Below are positions 40,170-48,145 of a DNA stretch of 64,000 nt, piece by piece (the stretch's first letter is position 1; each line of letters begins with the position of its first letter). This stretch comes from Soehngenia longivitae (GTDB lineage Bacteria; Bacillota; Clostridia; Tissierellales; Tissierellaceae). Location: contig NZ_SRIB01000002.1 of the NCBI RefSeq assembly GCF_004684055.1, positions 1-64,000 on the forward strand, read 5' to 3'. The position numbers were made by a program, and so were the translations under genes. The notes under the pieces are model-generated. The model ran no database searches. It saw only the letters and a program-made list of their open reading frames with translations, and had not been told where the DNA came from.

Positions 40170-41552
40170 ATGTATTCTTATGAAGACAAAAAAGGTATTA
40201 TAAAGATAATTGATTCACTTTTAAATGATCTTCAAGAGGCTATCTGCATAACAGATAAAGACTGTATCGTGATGTATTGGAATAAATACGCAGAAGAACT
40301 CTACAATATCGATAGAACTGAAATCGTAGGTGAAAGAATAGATAGTTATTTCTCGAATGCAATAGCTATAAAAGTTGCTAAGGACAAGAGGATATACCGA
40401 GATGTCTATCACTCACCTCGAGAAGGAAGCCATATAATCATAAATGCAGCACCAATAATCGTTGACGGTGAGTTTAAAGGAGTTATAAGCACAGAAAAAG
40501 ACATATCTGCCATAAAAAGCATAAATCATGAACTTGAGAAGATAAGAGAGAGGGCAGAATTTTTAGAAGAAGAGATAATGAGGTTAACGGGTTCTTGGAA
40601 CTCAATTCAAAGTAAAAACAAAAAAATGCAAACCATGATAGAGATAGCTAAAAGAGCAGCACCAACCACTGCAAGCATTCTAATAACTGGTGAAAGTGGC
40701 ACAGGGAAAGAAGTATTCGCAAGGGCTATCCACGAACAAAGCAAAGTAAAGGGAAGCTTTATTCCAGTCAATTGCAGTGCCATACCAAATGATTTATTTG
40801 AGAGTGAATTCTTCGGCTATGATAAAGGAGCTTTTACAGGAGCTAATACCTCAGGGAAAAAAGGATTTTTCGAAATGGCAAAAGATGGCACTTTATTTCT
40901 TGATGAAATAGCGGATTTACCTCTATTTATGCAATCTAAGCTGTTAAGGGCGTTAGAGGATAAGCAGATAAAAAGGGTAGGTGCAGAGAAATACATAGAG
41001 ATAAACACGAGGATAATAGCTGCCACAAATAAATGTTTAGAAAAGCAAGTAGAGGAAGGTAAATTTAGAGAAGACTTATATTATAGGTTAAATGTCATAA
41101 GGATAAACTTACCACCTTTAAGAGAGAGAAAAGAAGACATAATCCCATTATTAGAACATTTTTTAAAAGAAGTAAACAAGGACAAAAAAGATAAAAAAGG
41201 TGTGAAATTTAGATTAGATAAAGACTCTGTCAAAATCTTGACAAAATATAGTTGGAAAGGCAATATAAGAGAATTAAAAAATGCAGCCGAACAGATTGCG
41301 ATACTTTCATCGTCAGATTTGATAAAAAAAGATGATTTACCTGAATACATACTTAAGAGCACTAAAATAGAATATGATAATGACAAAAAGACTTTAAGGG
41401 AAGCGATATCAGAATATGAAAAGATGATGATTTTAAACACTTTAAAGTCTACAGACGGAAATGTAGCTAAAGCTTCAAAAATACTAGGGATACCTCGATC
41501 AACGCTTCACTATAAAATCAATACATACAGCATAGATGTGTCTAATATTTGA
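40170..41552 (+). CDS. prdR: Sigma-54-dependent activator PrdR
   Basis: A 460-aa enhancer-binding protein: N-terminal PAS domain (LLNDLQEAICITDKDCIVMYWN), AAA+ domain with Walker A GESGTGKE, the sigma-54-contacting GAFTGA loop and Walker B LFLDEIADLP, and a C-terminal Fis-type helix-turn-helix (NVAKASKILGIPRSTLHYKI). It lies just before prdC, with a -24/-12 promoter between them. In C. difficile PrdR activates the prd genes in response to proline. The start is ATG 40170 behind AAGGTGGA. Confidence 0.92.
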   Translation: MYSYEDKKGIIKIIDSLLNDLQEAICITDKDCIVMYWNKYAEELYNIDRTEIVGERIDSYFSNAIAIKVAKDKRIYRDVYHSPREGSHIIINAAPIIVDGEFKGVISTEKDISAIKSINHELEKIRERAEFLEEEIMRLTGSWNSIQSKNKKMQTMIEIAKRAAPTTASILITGESGTGKEVFARAIHEQSKVKGSFIPVNCSAIPNDLFESEFFGYDKGAFTGANTSGKKGFFEMAKDGTLFLDEIADLPLFMQSKLLRALEDKQIKRVGAEKYIEINTRIIAATNKCLEKQVEEGKFREDLYYRLNVIRINLPPLRERKEDIIPLLEHFLKEVNKDKKDKKGVKFRLDKDSVKILTKYSWKGNIRELKNAAEQIAILSSSDLIKKDDLPEYILKSTKIEYDNDKKTLREAISEYEKMMILNTLKSTDGNVAKASKILGIPRSTLHYKINTYSIDVSNI

Positions 41553-41580
41553 CGATATCGTCAAATATTAGACATTTTTT
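41539..41580 (+). terminator. 36-nt perfect palindrome with T run after prdR
   Basis: A perfect inverted repeat of 18-base arms, TGTCTAATATTTGACGAT and its complement, centred at 41556/41557 and followed by TTTTTT. It includes the last codons and stop of prdR. It reads as a strong terminator; an operator for PrdR about 60 bases upstream of the -24/-12 promoter is the alternative. Confidence 0.8.
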
Positions 41581-41616
41581 ATTGGCTTTAATCTTAAAAA
41601 GCTGTATTTAGGTGCA

Positions 41617-41632
41617 TGGCATGAAAATTGCA
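41617..41632 (+). promoter_or_regulatory. Sigma-54 (-24/-12) promoter of the prd operon
   Basis: TGGCATGAAAATTGCA matches the sigma-54 consensus TGGCAY-N5-TTGCA. It lies 42 bases before prdC and right behind the gene of a sigma-54 activator. Confidence 0.9.
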
Positions 41633-41673
41633 ATAATAAATGATATATAATTAACAAGGATTGGAGGTGTGAA

Positions 41674-42960
41674 ATGATACTAAACATTCTGTTGAGGCAA
41701 GGAGCTGGAGCGATAGCAAAGCCCATTGTATCCAAAGGTGAATTTGTAAAAAGAGGTCAGCTCATTGCAATCCCAAATGGATTGGGTGCAAATATTCATT
41801 CAAGTGCAAATGGATTTGTCAAAGAATTAAATGAAGATTCTATTATCATCGAGGCTAGTTCTTTTGATAAAGATGATTATATCAGATTAGAAAAGAAAGA
41901 TTCATTAATTGAAATGATTGAAGATGCAGGGATTGTAGGGGATGGAGGTGCTGGTTTTCCAACTCACATTAAGCTTAAATCTAATCTAGTGGATGGAATA
42001 TTGATCGCAAATGCTAGCGAGTGTGAGCCAAATTTACATCATAACATAGAGTTAGCTACGAACAATTCAGACCTGATAATTCGAGGTATAGAATTAGCCA
42101 TGCAAGCTCTAAATGTCAATGAAGCTATAATTGCGATTAAAGAAAAGCATGAAGATGCTATTAAAGCATTAAACAAGGCAATTTATTCTAAAAACATTTC
42201 TATAAAATACGTAAAAGACCTCTACCCATCAGGGGATGAGAGAGTTCTAGTAAGGGAGCTTTTAGGCGTTGAATTAAAGCCTGGAGAACTTCCCATAAAA
42301 GCAGGAGCTGTAGTTTTAAATGTCGAAACTCTAAAAAACATAGCACTTTGTGTAGACGAGAGAAAACCAGTCATAGATAAGGATTTGACAGTTGGGGGAA
42401 GGGTAATTGACACGCCAAGTGGTAAAGTCTATTTAGATGTTCCAATAGGAATGAGTTTTCAAGCTATGATTGATAAGTCTAAAGGAGTAGTAGAACCTTT
42501 TGGAGAAATAGTTGCAGGAGGTGCTTTTACTGGAAAGAAAGTAGATTTTTCTTATCCAGTGACAAAAGTTATAGGTGGGATATCTGTGAGCATGCCATTT
42601 CCAACTGAAAAGAGAAAACTTGGGTTACTCGGATGCGAATGTGGAGCGAGTATTGAAAGGCTGAAGGAAATTGCAGAAGGAATGAATGCAGAAGTTGTAG
42701 CGAGTCTAAATTGCAAGAGAATGGAAGATATAGGCAACAACAGATTAAGATGTAATCTTCCTGGAGTATGTCCTGGACAAGCAGAATCAGTATTGAATTT
42801 AAAAAGACAAGGTGCTCAGGCACTCTTAATTGGTAGCTGTCAACACTGAACGAATACCATAATGGAAGTGGCTCCTAGGTTAGGAGTTGGAGTTTATCAC
42901 AGCACAGATCACATATTAAGAGCATATGGGCATAGACTGATCAGAAGAATAAAATTATAG
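41674..42960 (+). CDS. prdC: Selenoprotein PrdC, RnfC-like electron-transfer protein
   Basis: A 428-aa protein when UGA at 42847-42849 is read as selenocysteine (residue 392). The frame continues past it with TNTIMEVAPRLGVGVYHSTDH, the conserved PrdC tail, to TAG at 42960. The body is RnfC-like (GDGGAGFPTHIKLK, ANASECEPNLHHN). PrdC is thought to pass electrons from NADH to proline reductase. A 6-bp hairpin at 42872-42886 may be the SECIS element. Start ATG 41674 has GGAGGTG. Standard gene calling would truncate it to 391 aa. Confidence 0.93.
42872..42886 (+). promoter_or_regulatory. Candidate SECIS hairpin of prdC
   Basis: CTCCTA (42872-42877), a GGT loop and TAGGAG (42881-42886) begin 22 bases after the UGA codon. 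That is within the distance at which bacterial SECIS stems are found, and the loop contains GG. Assigned by eye. Confidence 0.6.
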
Positions 42961-42971
42961 GAGTGATATAG

Positions 42972-44837
42972 ATGTCAATCGATTTAGAAAAAGCACTTCT
43001 ACACAAGGATGATTATGCTGTTACTTGTTGTAGATTTGAAGAAGGAAGGACCATTGAACCTTCAATGCTTGAAGACCCAGAGATAATACCTGATTTAATC
43101 GATTCAAATTTACTTACTATTCCCGAAAATGCACTTAAAATTGGCGAAGTGCTTGGTTTAAAATTAAAAAAGACTGCGGATGCACTCACAGCTTTGACGG
43201 AAACGTATGTTGAGGGAGTAAATAGGGAAAACAATTTAAACAGGGAAGAGCATAAAGAGGAAGAAAAAGAAGTTCCTATTGATAATAATTTAGGCAATAT
43301 TTTAACAAATATTCCTAGTGTTAAGATAAAAATCGGAGAAGGAAAAGACATTGAACTTGAATTTCCTTTATTTATGATGAATCAAAATGTCCAGAAATTG
43401 CCATCAAATATTCAAAACGAAGAGAAAATTCAAGATGAAAATTATGTTGAAGAAGAAAAACTACTATCTAGGTTAACTCGAAAACATATAAAAATAGAAG
43501 AAGTAGTCCTAGGTGAAGAAACTAAGATCGAAGGCAATAGATTAACTTTGAGAAAAGGATTGATAGAGGAAGCAAAATCAATAGATCCACTTATTAGAGA
43601 TGTCACTTTAGATATAGTGACTAGCTCGGATTACTCAAAGTACAGCGATACAATAATGGATGTTCAACCTATTGCTGTTAAAGAATCAGGGGAAATTGGT
43701 GATGGCATAACAAGGGTAATAGATGGAGTGTGTATGGTAGTAACTGGAATTGATGAGAGAGGCTATCAAATATCTGAATTCGGCTCATCTGAAGGCGAAA
43801 TGGACAGAAACATAATGTTTAACAGGGCGGGGTCGCCTGATTTTGGAGATATACTCATAAAGACCCGAGTGGTTATAGAGAGAGAAAAGAATATGGAAAG
43901 ACCAGGACCATTGGCAGCACATAAAGCTACAGAGGTCATAACTAAAGAGATAAGAGATGCATTAAAGAAAGCTAGCGAGGATTTAATATATAAAGAAGAG
44001 ACATTTGAACATAAGAAGAGCAGTGGAAGAAAGAAAGTTGTCATTGTTAAAGAAATAATGGGTCAAGGTGCTATGCATGACAACTTGATTATGCCATATG
44101 AACCTGTAGGCATAGATGGTGCTAAGGCTAATGTTGATTTAGGAAATGTCCCAGTGGTAGTTACACCGCTGCAAATCTTAGATGGATGTATCCATGCATT
44201 AACTTGCATTGGACCGGCATCAAAAGAGACTTCAAGACACTACTTTAGGGAACCACTCGTATTGGAGATGCTAAACGATGAAGAATTAGATTTAACAGCC
44301 GTAATATTAGTGGGCTCACCTCAGATAAACAGTGAAAAATTTTATGTGTCAAAACTTTTAGGAAACACTGTTGAAGCTATGAATGTAGATGGTGCTATTG
44401 TGACTACTGAAGGTTTTGGAAATAATCATATCGATTTTGCAAGCCATATAGAGCAAATCGGGAAACGAGGTATCGAGGTAGTGGGGATGACTTTTGCAGG
44501 AGTACAAGGGCAACTTGTAGTTGGAAATAAGTATATGGATGCATTAGTAGATTTGAATAAATCGAGTCAGGGGATCGAAAACGAGATATTAGAAAACAAC
44601 TGCTTAACTAAAGAAGATGCAATTAGAGCAATATATATGTTAAAAGCAAAGATTGCAGGGGAGAAGATAAAACAGGCAGAAAGAAAGTACAACTCAGATG
44701 TAAAACTCTCAAATATAAGTTTAATAGAAGAAGCTACAGGCAAAAAAATAGAATTATCCCCTAATGAGACAATTTTAGAGAAAAGCAAAAAGAGATTAGA
44801 AATTTATGAGAGGGAAGACGACCATGAAAGAAATTAA
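42972..44837 (+). CDS. prdA: D-proline reductase proprotein PrdA
   Basis: A 621-aa precursor. In Acetoanaerobium sticklandii the homologue is cleaved before a Cys that becomes a pyruvoyl group, giving 45- and 23-kDa subunits. Here Cys412, in ALTCIGPASKETSRHYFREP, sits at the right place for such a split. With PrdB it reduces D-proline to 5-aminovalerate, disposing of electrons in Stickland fermentation. Start ATG 42972 has AGGAGTGAT. It overlaps the next ORF by 14 bases. Confidence 0.95.
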   Translation: MSIDLEKALLHKDDYAVTCCRFEEGRTIEPSMLEDPEIIPDLIDSNLLTIPENALKIGEVLGLKLKKTADALTALTETYVEGVNRENNLNREEHKEEEKEVPIDNNLGNILTNIPSVKIKIGEGKDIELEFPLFMMNQNVQKLPSNIQNEEKIQDENYVEEEKLLSRLTRKHIKIEEVVLGEETKIEGNRLTLRKGLIEEAKSIDPLIRDVTLDIVTSSDYSKYSDTIMDVQPIAVKESGEIGDGITRVIDGVCMVVTGIDERGYQISEFGSSEGEMDRNIMFNRAGSPDFGDILIKTRVVIEREKNMERPGPLAAHKATEVITKEIRDALKKASEDLIYKEETFEHKKSSGRKKVVIVKEIMGQGAMHDNLIMPYEPVGIDGAKANVDLGNVPVVVTPLQILDGCIHALTCIGPASKETSRHYFREPLVLEMLNDEELDLTAVILVGSPQINSEKFYVSKLLGNTVEAMNVDGAIVTTEGFGNNHIDFASHIEQIGKRGIEVVGMTFAGVQGQLVVGNKYMDALVDLNKSSQGIENEILENNCLTKEDAIRAIYMLKAKIAGEKIKQAERKYNSDVKLSNISLIEEATGKKIELSPNETILEKSKKRLEIYEREDDHERN

Positions 44838-45048
44838 AACCAATTTAGAGCCTAGATTATTCACAGGAGTTGTTACAGAGATTTCTGATATGGCTGTCGT
44901 TATTGAAATAAATGGAAGATTAGGCAGATTAAGTCTTTCGAGAAGAATGATAATATCTGATGAAGAGATAAAACTAGGAGATGAAGTTTCTTTTATGTTG
45001 AGTTACCCAGAAGTTATATCAGAGAAAAATGGGGGGATTATGATATGA
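44824..45048 (+). CDS. Small conserved protein between prdA and prdB
   Basis: A 74-aa protein (MKEIKTNLEPRLFTGVVTEI, then VVIEINGRLGRLSLSRRMIISDEEIKLGDEV), predicted to be a small beta-barrel. A gene of this size at this position is known in other proline reductase operons, but its function is not known to me. ATG 44824 is preferred over an upstream in-frame start because it follows AGGGAAG and couples to prdA. It overlaps prdB by 4 bases. Confidence 0.8.
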   Translation: MKEIKTNLEPRLFTGVVTEISDMAVVIEINGRLGRLSLSRRMIISDEEIKLGDEVSFMLSYPEVISEKNGGIMI

Positions 45049-45770
45049 AACTAACAGTAGTAAAGAACTTAAAATCAGAAATATACGTTCCCTTAATGCC
45101 GGAAATAGTTTGGGCACCTGTAAAAAAACCACTAGACGAGATGAAAATAGCTTTAGTGACTGGTGCTGGTGTACATTTAAAAACAGATAAAAGATTCAAT
45201 TTAGCAGGAGATCCGAGTTACAGGGTAATACCAAGAGAAGCTAGTGGAAAAGATTTAATGGTAAGCCATGGAGGATACGACAATGCAGATGTAAATAAAG
45301 ACATTAATTCTATGTTTCCAATAGATAGACTTAAAGAATTAGTTCAAGAAGGGTTTATAAAAGAAGTTGCTGAATTAAATTTTGGAACTATGGGCGGTGG
45401 AGGAGATATAGAAACTTTTACAAATGTTACAGGACCTGAAATCGCTGAAAAGTTAAAGGAGATAAAAGTAGATGCAGTTGTGCTAACTGCAGGGTGAGGT
45501 ACTTGTCATCGCTCTGCCGTGATTTTGCAGAGAGCAATTGAGAAAATAGGTATACCAACAGTTTTGATAGCAGCTTTACCTCCAGTAGCCAAACAAAATG
45601 GAGCACCAAGAGTAGTTGCACCTAGAGTTCCGATGGGCGCAAATGTTGGTGAACCAAACAATGTTAAAATGCAAATGGGAATTTTAAGAGACACATTAAA
45701 AGCTCTAGTAGAGATAACCACACCAGCGACTATAGTGCCATTGGATTACGAATACATTGCGAAAGTTTAA
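45045..45770 (+). CDS. prdB: Selenoprotein PrdB, D-proline reductase gamma subunit
   Basis: A 241-aa protein when UGA at 45495-45497 is read as selenocysteine, residue 151, in TAGUGTCHRSAV. This is the known PrdB active site, where Sec attacks the proline ring. The frame continues unbroken to TAA at 45770 with PPVAKQNGAPRVV and PMGANVGEPN. A stem-loop at 45512-45532 is a plausible SECIS. Without Sec it would split into two ORFs. It overlaps the preceding small ORF by 4 bases and is followed by prdF. Confidence 0.96.
45512..45532 (+). promoter_or_regulatory. Candidate SECIS hairpin of prdB
   Basis: CTCTGC (45512-45517), loop CGTGATTTT, GCAGAG (45527-45532): a perfect 6-bp stem starting 15 bases after the UGA codon. 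Confidence 0.7.
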
Positions 45771-45784
45771 GAAAGGACGATAAA

Positions 45785-46789
45785 ATGGAGCTAAAAAGGA
45801 ATATACTCACAGTTGACTCTCACACAGCAGGGGAACCTACTAGAGTCGTAGTCGGAGGATTTCCTCCTGTATTAGGTGAAGATATGGCACAAAAGAGAAA
45901 GTATTTAAGCGATAACCTAGATGATTTGAGAAAATTTTTAATGAGAGAGCCGAGAGGACATGACAATATGTTTGGCTCGATAATCACAGAACCTACTCAT
46001 AAAGAAGCCTCAATAGGTGTCATATTTATGGACAATGGAGGATACTTAAATATGTGCGGTCATGGTACTATTGGAACATCTAAAGTTGCTTTGGAAATGG
46101 GGCTTATTAAAAAACAATCTCCGATCACAAGTTTTAAAATAGATACTCCAGCAGGACTAGTAGACGTAAATGCAAAAGTAAATGGCGAAAAAGTTGAAGA
46201 AATAAGTTTTTTAAATGTAGCATCATTTGTATATGCCACTGATATAGAAGTAGATTTAGATGAATTTTTAAGTTTTAATGTAGATATATGCTTTGGGGGA
46301 AATTTCTTTGCAATGGTACCTGCAAAAGTCTTTGGGCTTGAAATAAACAAAGAAAATATATATAAATTCAGAGACTTAGGAATAAAGATAAGGGATTACA
46401 TCAATAAACACTTTGAAGTAGTTCATCCTCTTCTGCCTAGTATCAATACGGTAGATTTAGTTGAGTTTTACGAACCATTAAAAGACATTGAGAAGGGGTA
46501 TAGAAACATAGTAGTATTTGGAGAAGATCAATTTGACAGATCTCCCTGTGGAACGGGAACATCTGCAAAACTTGCTTTGATGTATCATAAAAATGAAATA
46601 GGGATTGATGAGAGTATTTCATCTATGAGTGTTTTAGGAAGTTTGCTAAGAGGAAAAGTTAGAAGAGAAGTTGAGGTAGGAGGTTTTAAAGGCATAATTC
46701 CTGAAATCACTGGAAGAGCATTCATAACTGCATACAATAATCTAGTTTTAGAAGACGAAGATATATTTGAACATGGAATTGAATTTTAA
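45785..46789 (+). CDS. prdF: Proline racemase
   Basis: A 334-aa proline racemase/hydroxyproline epimerase family enzyme. Both catalytic cysteines are present: MCGHGTIG near residue 90 and SPCGTGTSAK near residue 258. As the last gene of the prd operon it should supply D-proline from L-proline. The start is ATG 45785 behind AAAGGAC. 4-hydroxyproline epimerase is the alternative, less likely here. Confidence 0.93.
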   Translation: MELKRNILTVDSHTAGEPTRVVVGGFPPVLGEDMAQKRKYLSDNLDDLRKFLMREPRGHDNMFGSIITEPTHKEASIGVIFMDNGGYLNMCGHGTIGTSKVALEMGLIKKQSPITSFKIDTPAGLVDVNAKVNGEKVEEISFLNVASFVYATDIEVDLDEFLSFNVDICFGGNFFAMVPAKVFGLEINKENIYKFRDLGIKIRDYINKHFEVVHPLLPSINTVDLVEFYEPLKDIEKGYRNIVVFGEDQFDRSPCGTGTSAKLALMYHKNEIGIDESISSMSVLGSLLRGKVRREVEVGGFKGIIPEITGRAFITAYNNLVLEDEDIFEHGIEF

Positions 46790-46820
46790 AAGGCTAGGAT
46801 TTCCCTAGCCTAATTTTTTT
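46788..46820. terminator. Bidirectional terminator between prdF and the amidohydrolase gene
   Basis: GGCTAGG (46792-46798) pairs with CCTAGCC (46804-46810), followed by an eight-T run after TAA; an A run precedes it for the opposite strand. It overlaps the amidohydrolase stop codon. Confidence 0.9.
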
Positions 46821-48048
46821 TTACAAATTTTCCTTCTTTCATTATCATATTCATATTGTCAGAATTTAAGTTTTTAATGTCTTCTAGAGGATTTTTATCC
46901 AAGACTAGTAAATCTGCAAATTTATTAGCTTCTACAGTTCCTGTCACGTCATCAATTCTTAGCATTTCTGCGCCGTTTTTTGTAGCAGCAACTATTACCT
47001 CCATTTCACTAAATCCGGCATTTTTAAGTGCGTACATTTCAGTAATCGCATATTTTCCATATGGAGTTAAGCTCGAACAAAATGAGTCAGAACCAACAGT
47101 TATCCTAATTCCCTTTTCTTTTGCGTTTCTTAGATTGTCAATTATGCGATTTAATTCTTTCTCTGCAGTTGTATTTCCCTCGTAATTATCCAGTATTTTT
47201 CTATAAGGAGGTTCATAAACAGTGAACCATTCGTAGAAGAACTGAAGTGTTGGGCAAAATGTTATGTCTTTTTCTTTCATGATCTGCAAACATTCTTCGT
47301 TTAATTCTTGACCATGTATGATCACATCTACACCGGCTTTTACAGAAAATAAGGCTCCCTCATATCCTTCTGCATGAGACCATACGGGTATTTCTACCAT
47401 TTTACACTCATCTACAACTGCCTGGATTTCTTCCAATGTGTAGTGAGTGTATGCTTTTGCATCGTATTTCCAAATGCCACCTCCTGTAGACCATATCTTT
47501 ATGGCATCAGGATTTTCTCTTAGGCGTTTTCTCACAGCTTTTCTCAACTCCCAAGGGCCATCGACTCTTTCTGCCCAGGGGTGAGATAAATTATTATATT
47601 CTAATGGGAGTCTATGGCTATCTCCATGCCCTGAAGTTCTACAAAAGCCAAGCCCAGTTGCGATTACTCTAGGACCTTCTATAATTCCTTGTTCTATCAT
47701 ATTTCTAATATGTATCCCAAATCTGGATATTTCTCCAACAGATGTTAAGCCATGAAGTAGAGCTTCTCTAGCTTGGCTTACTGCGACTACTGCCTTTTGT
47801 TCAACTGGCTCTAAGACCCATTCACTGTCATTGTCTGAGAGATTGCCACTGAAATGGAGATGAGTATCAATTAATCCCGGCATGATCACTTTATTAGTTA
47901 TGTCTATAATTTCATAATCATCAGCAAATTCAACGAGTTTTCCAGCATAAATTATTTTTCCCCCATCAACTAACACAAGAGAATTATCTATGGGATTTTT
48001 ACCACTGCCATCTATCAAGAGGCCACCTTTAAAAGCAAATTTACTCAA
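46810..48048 (-). CDS. Metal-dependent amidohydrolase (imidazolonepropionase/prolidase-like)
   Basis: A 412-aa amidohydrolase-superfamily enzyme. Metal-site residues are visible in order: HxH in PGLIDTHLHFSG, a probable carboxylated Lys in DAIKIWSTGG, His in PVWSHAEG, His in VIIHGQEL and Asp in VGSDSFC. Related enzymes include Xaa-Pro dipeptidases and arginine/lysine carboxypeptidases. Its location beside proline reductase suggests a peptidase releasing proline, but that is inference. The start is TTG 48048 behind GGGAGGT. It reads opposite to prdF. Confidence 0.85.
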   Translation of the reverse strand: MSKFAFKGGLLIDGSGKNPIDNSLVLVDGGKIIYAGKLVEFADDYEIIDITNKVIMPGLIDTHLHFSGNLSDNDSEWVLEPVEQKAVVAVSQAREALLHGLTSVGEISRFGIHIRNMIEQGIIEGPRVIATGLGFCRTSGHGDSHRLPLEYNNLSHPWAERVDGPWELRKAVRKRLRENPDAIKIWSTGGGIWKYDAKAYTHYTLEEIQAVVDECKMVEIPVWSHAEGYEGALFSVKAGVDVIIHGQELNEECLQIMKEKDITFCPTLQFFYEWFTVYEPPYRKILDNYEGNTTAEKELNRIIDNLRNAKEKGIRITVGSDSFCSSLTPYGKYAITEMYALKNAGFSEMEVIVAATKNGAEMLRIDDVTGTVEANKFADLLVLDKNPLEDIKNLNSDNMNMIMKEGKFVKKN

Positions 48049-48085
48049 ATTTATTACCTCCCATTTATTGTATAGTCACATTTAG

Positions 48086-48114
48086 ATAGTATATTAAAAA
48101 GCGAATACTTTCAA
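48086..48114 (-). promoter_or_regulatory. Promoter of the amidohydrolase gene
   Basis: On the minus strand TTGAAA (48114-48109), 17 bases, TACTAT (48091-48086). Confidence 0.65.
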
Positions 48115-48118
48115 CAAA

Positions 48119-48145
48119 AAGAAGAAAAGCCAGAGGCTTTTCTTA
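48119..48145 (-). terminator. Terminator after the H-NOX chemoreceptor gene
   Basis: On the minus strand AAGAAAAGCC (48144-48135), TCT loop, GGCTTTTCTT (48131-48122), then CTTTTT. The stem covers the stop codon of the chemoreceptor gene. Confidence 0.85.

Noticed and set aside
42847-42849. In-frame TGA in prdC as a nonsense mutation
   Set aside because: Conserved PrdC sequence continues in the same frame, PrdC is a known selenoprotein, and two other genes in the window show the same pattern with downstream hairpins.
45495-45497. In-frame TGA in prdB as a split gene or frameshift
   Set aside because: The position is the known active-site selenocysteine of PrdB and both halves are in one frame.
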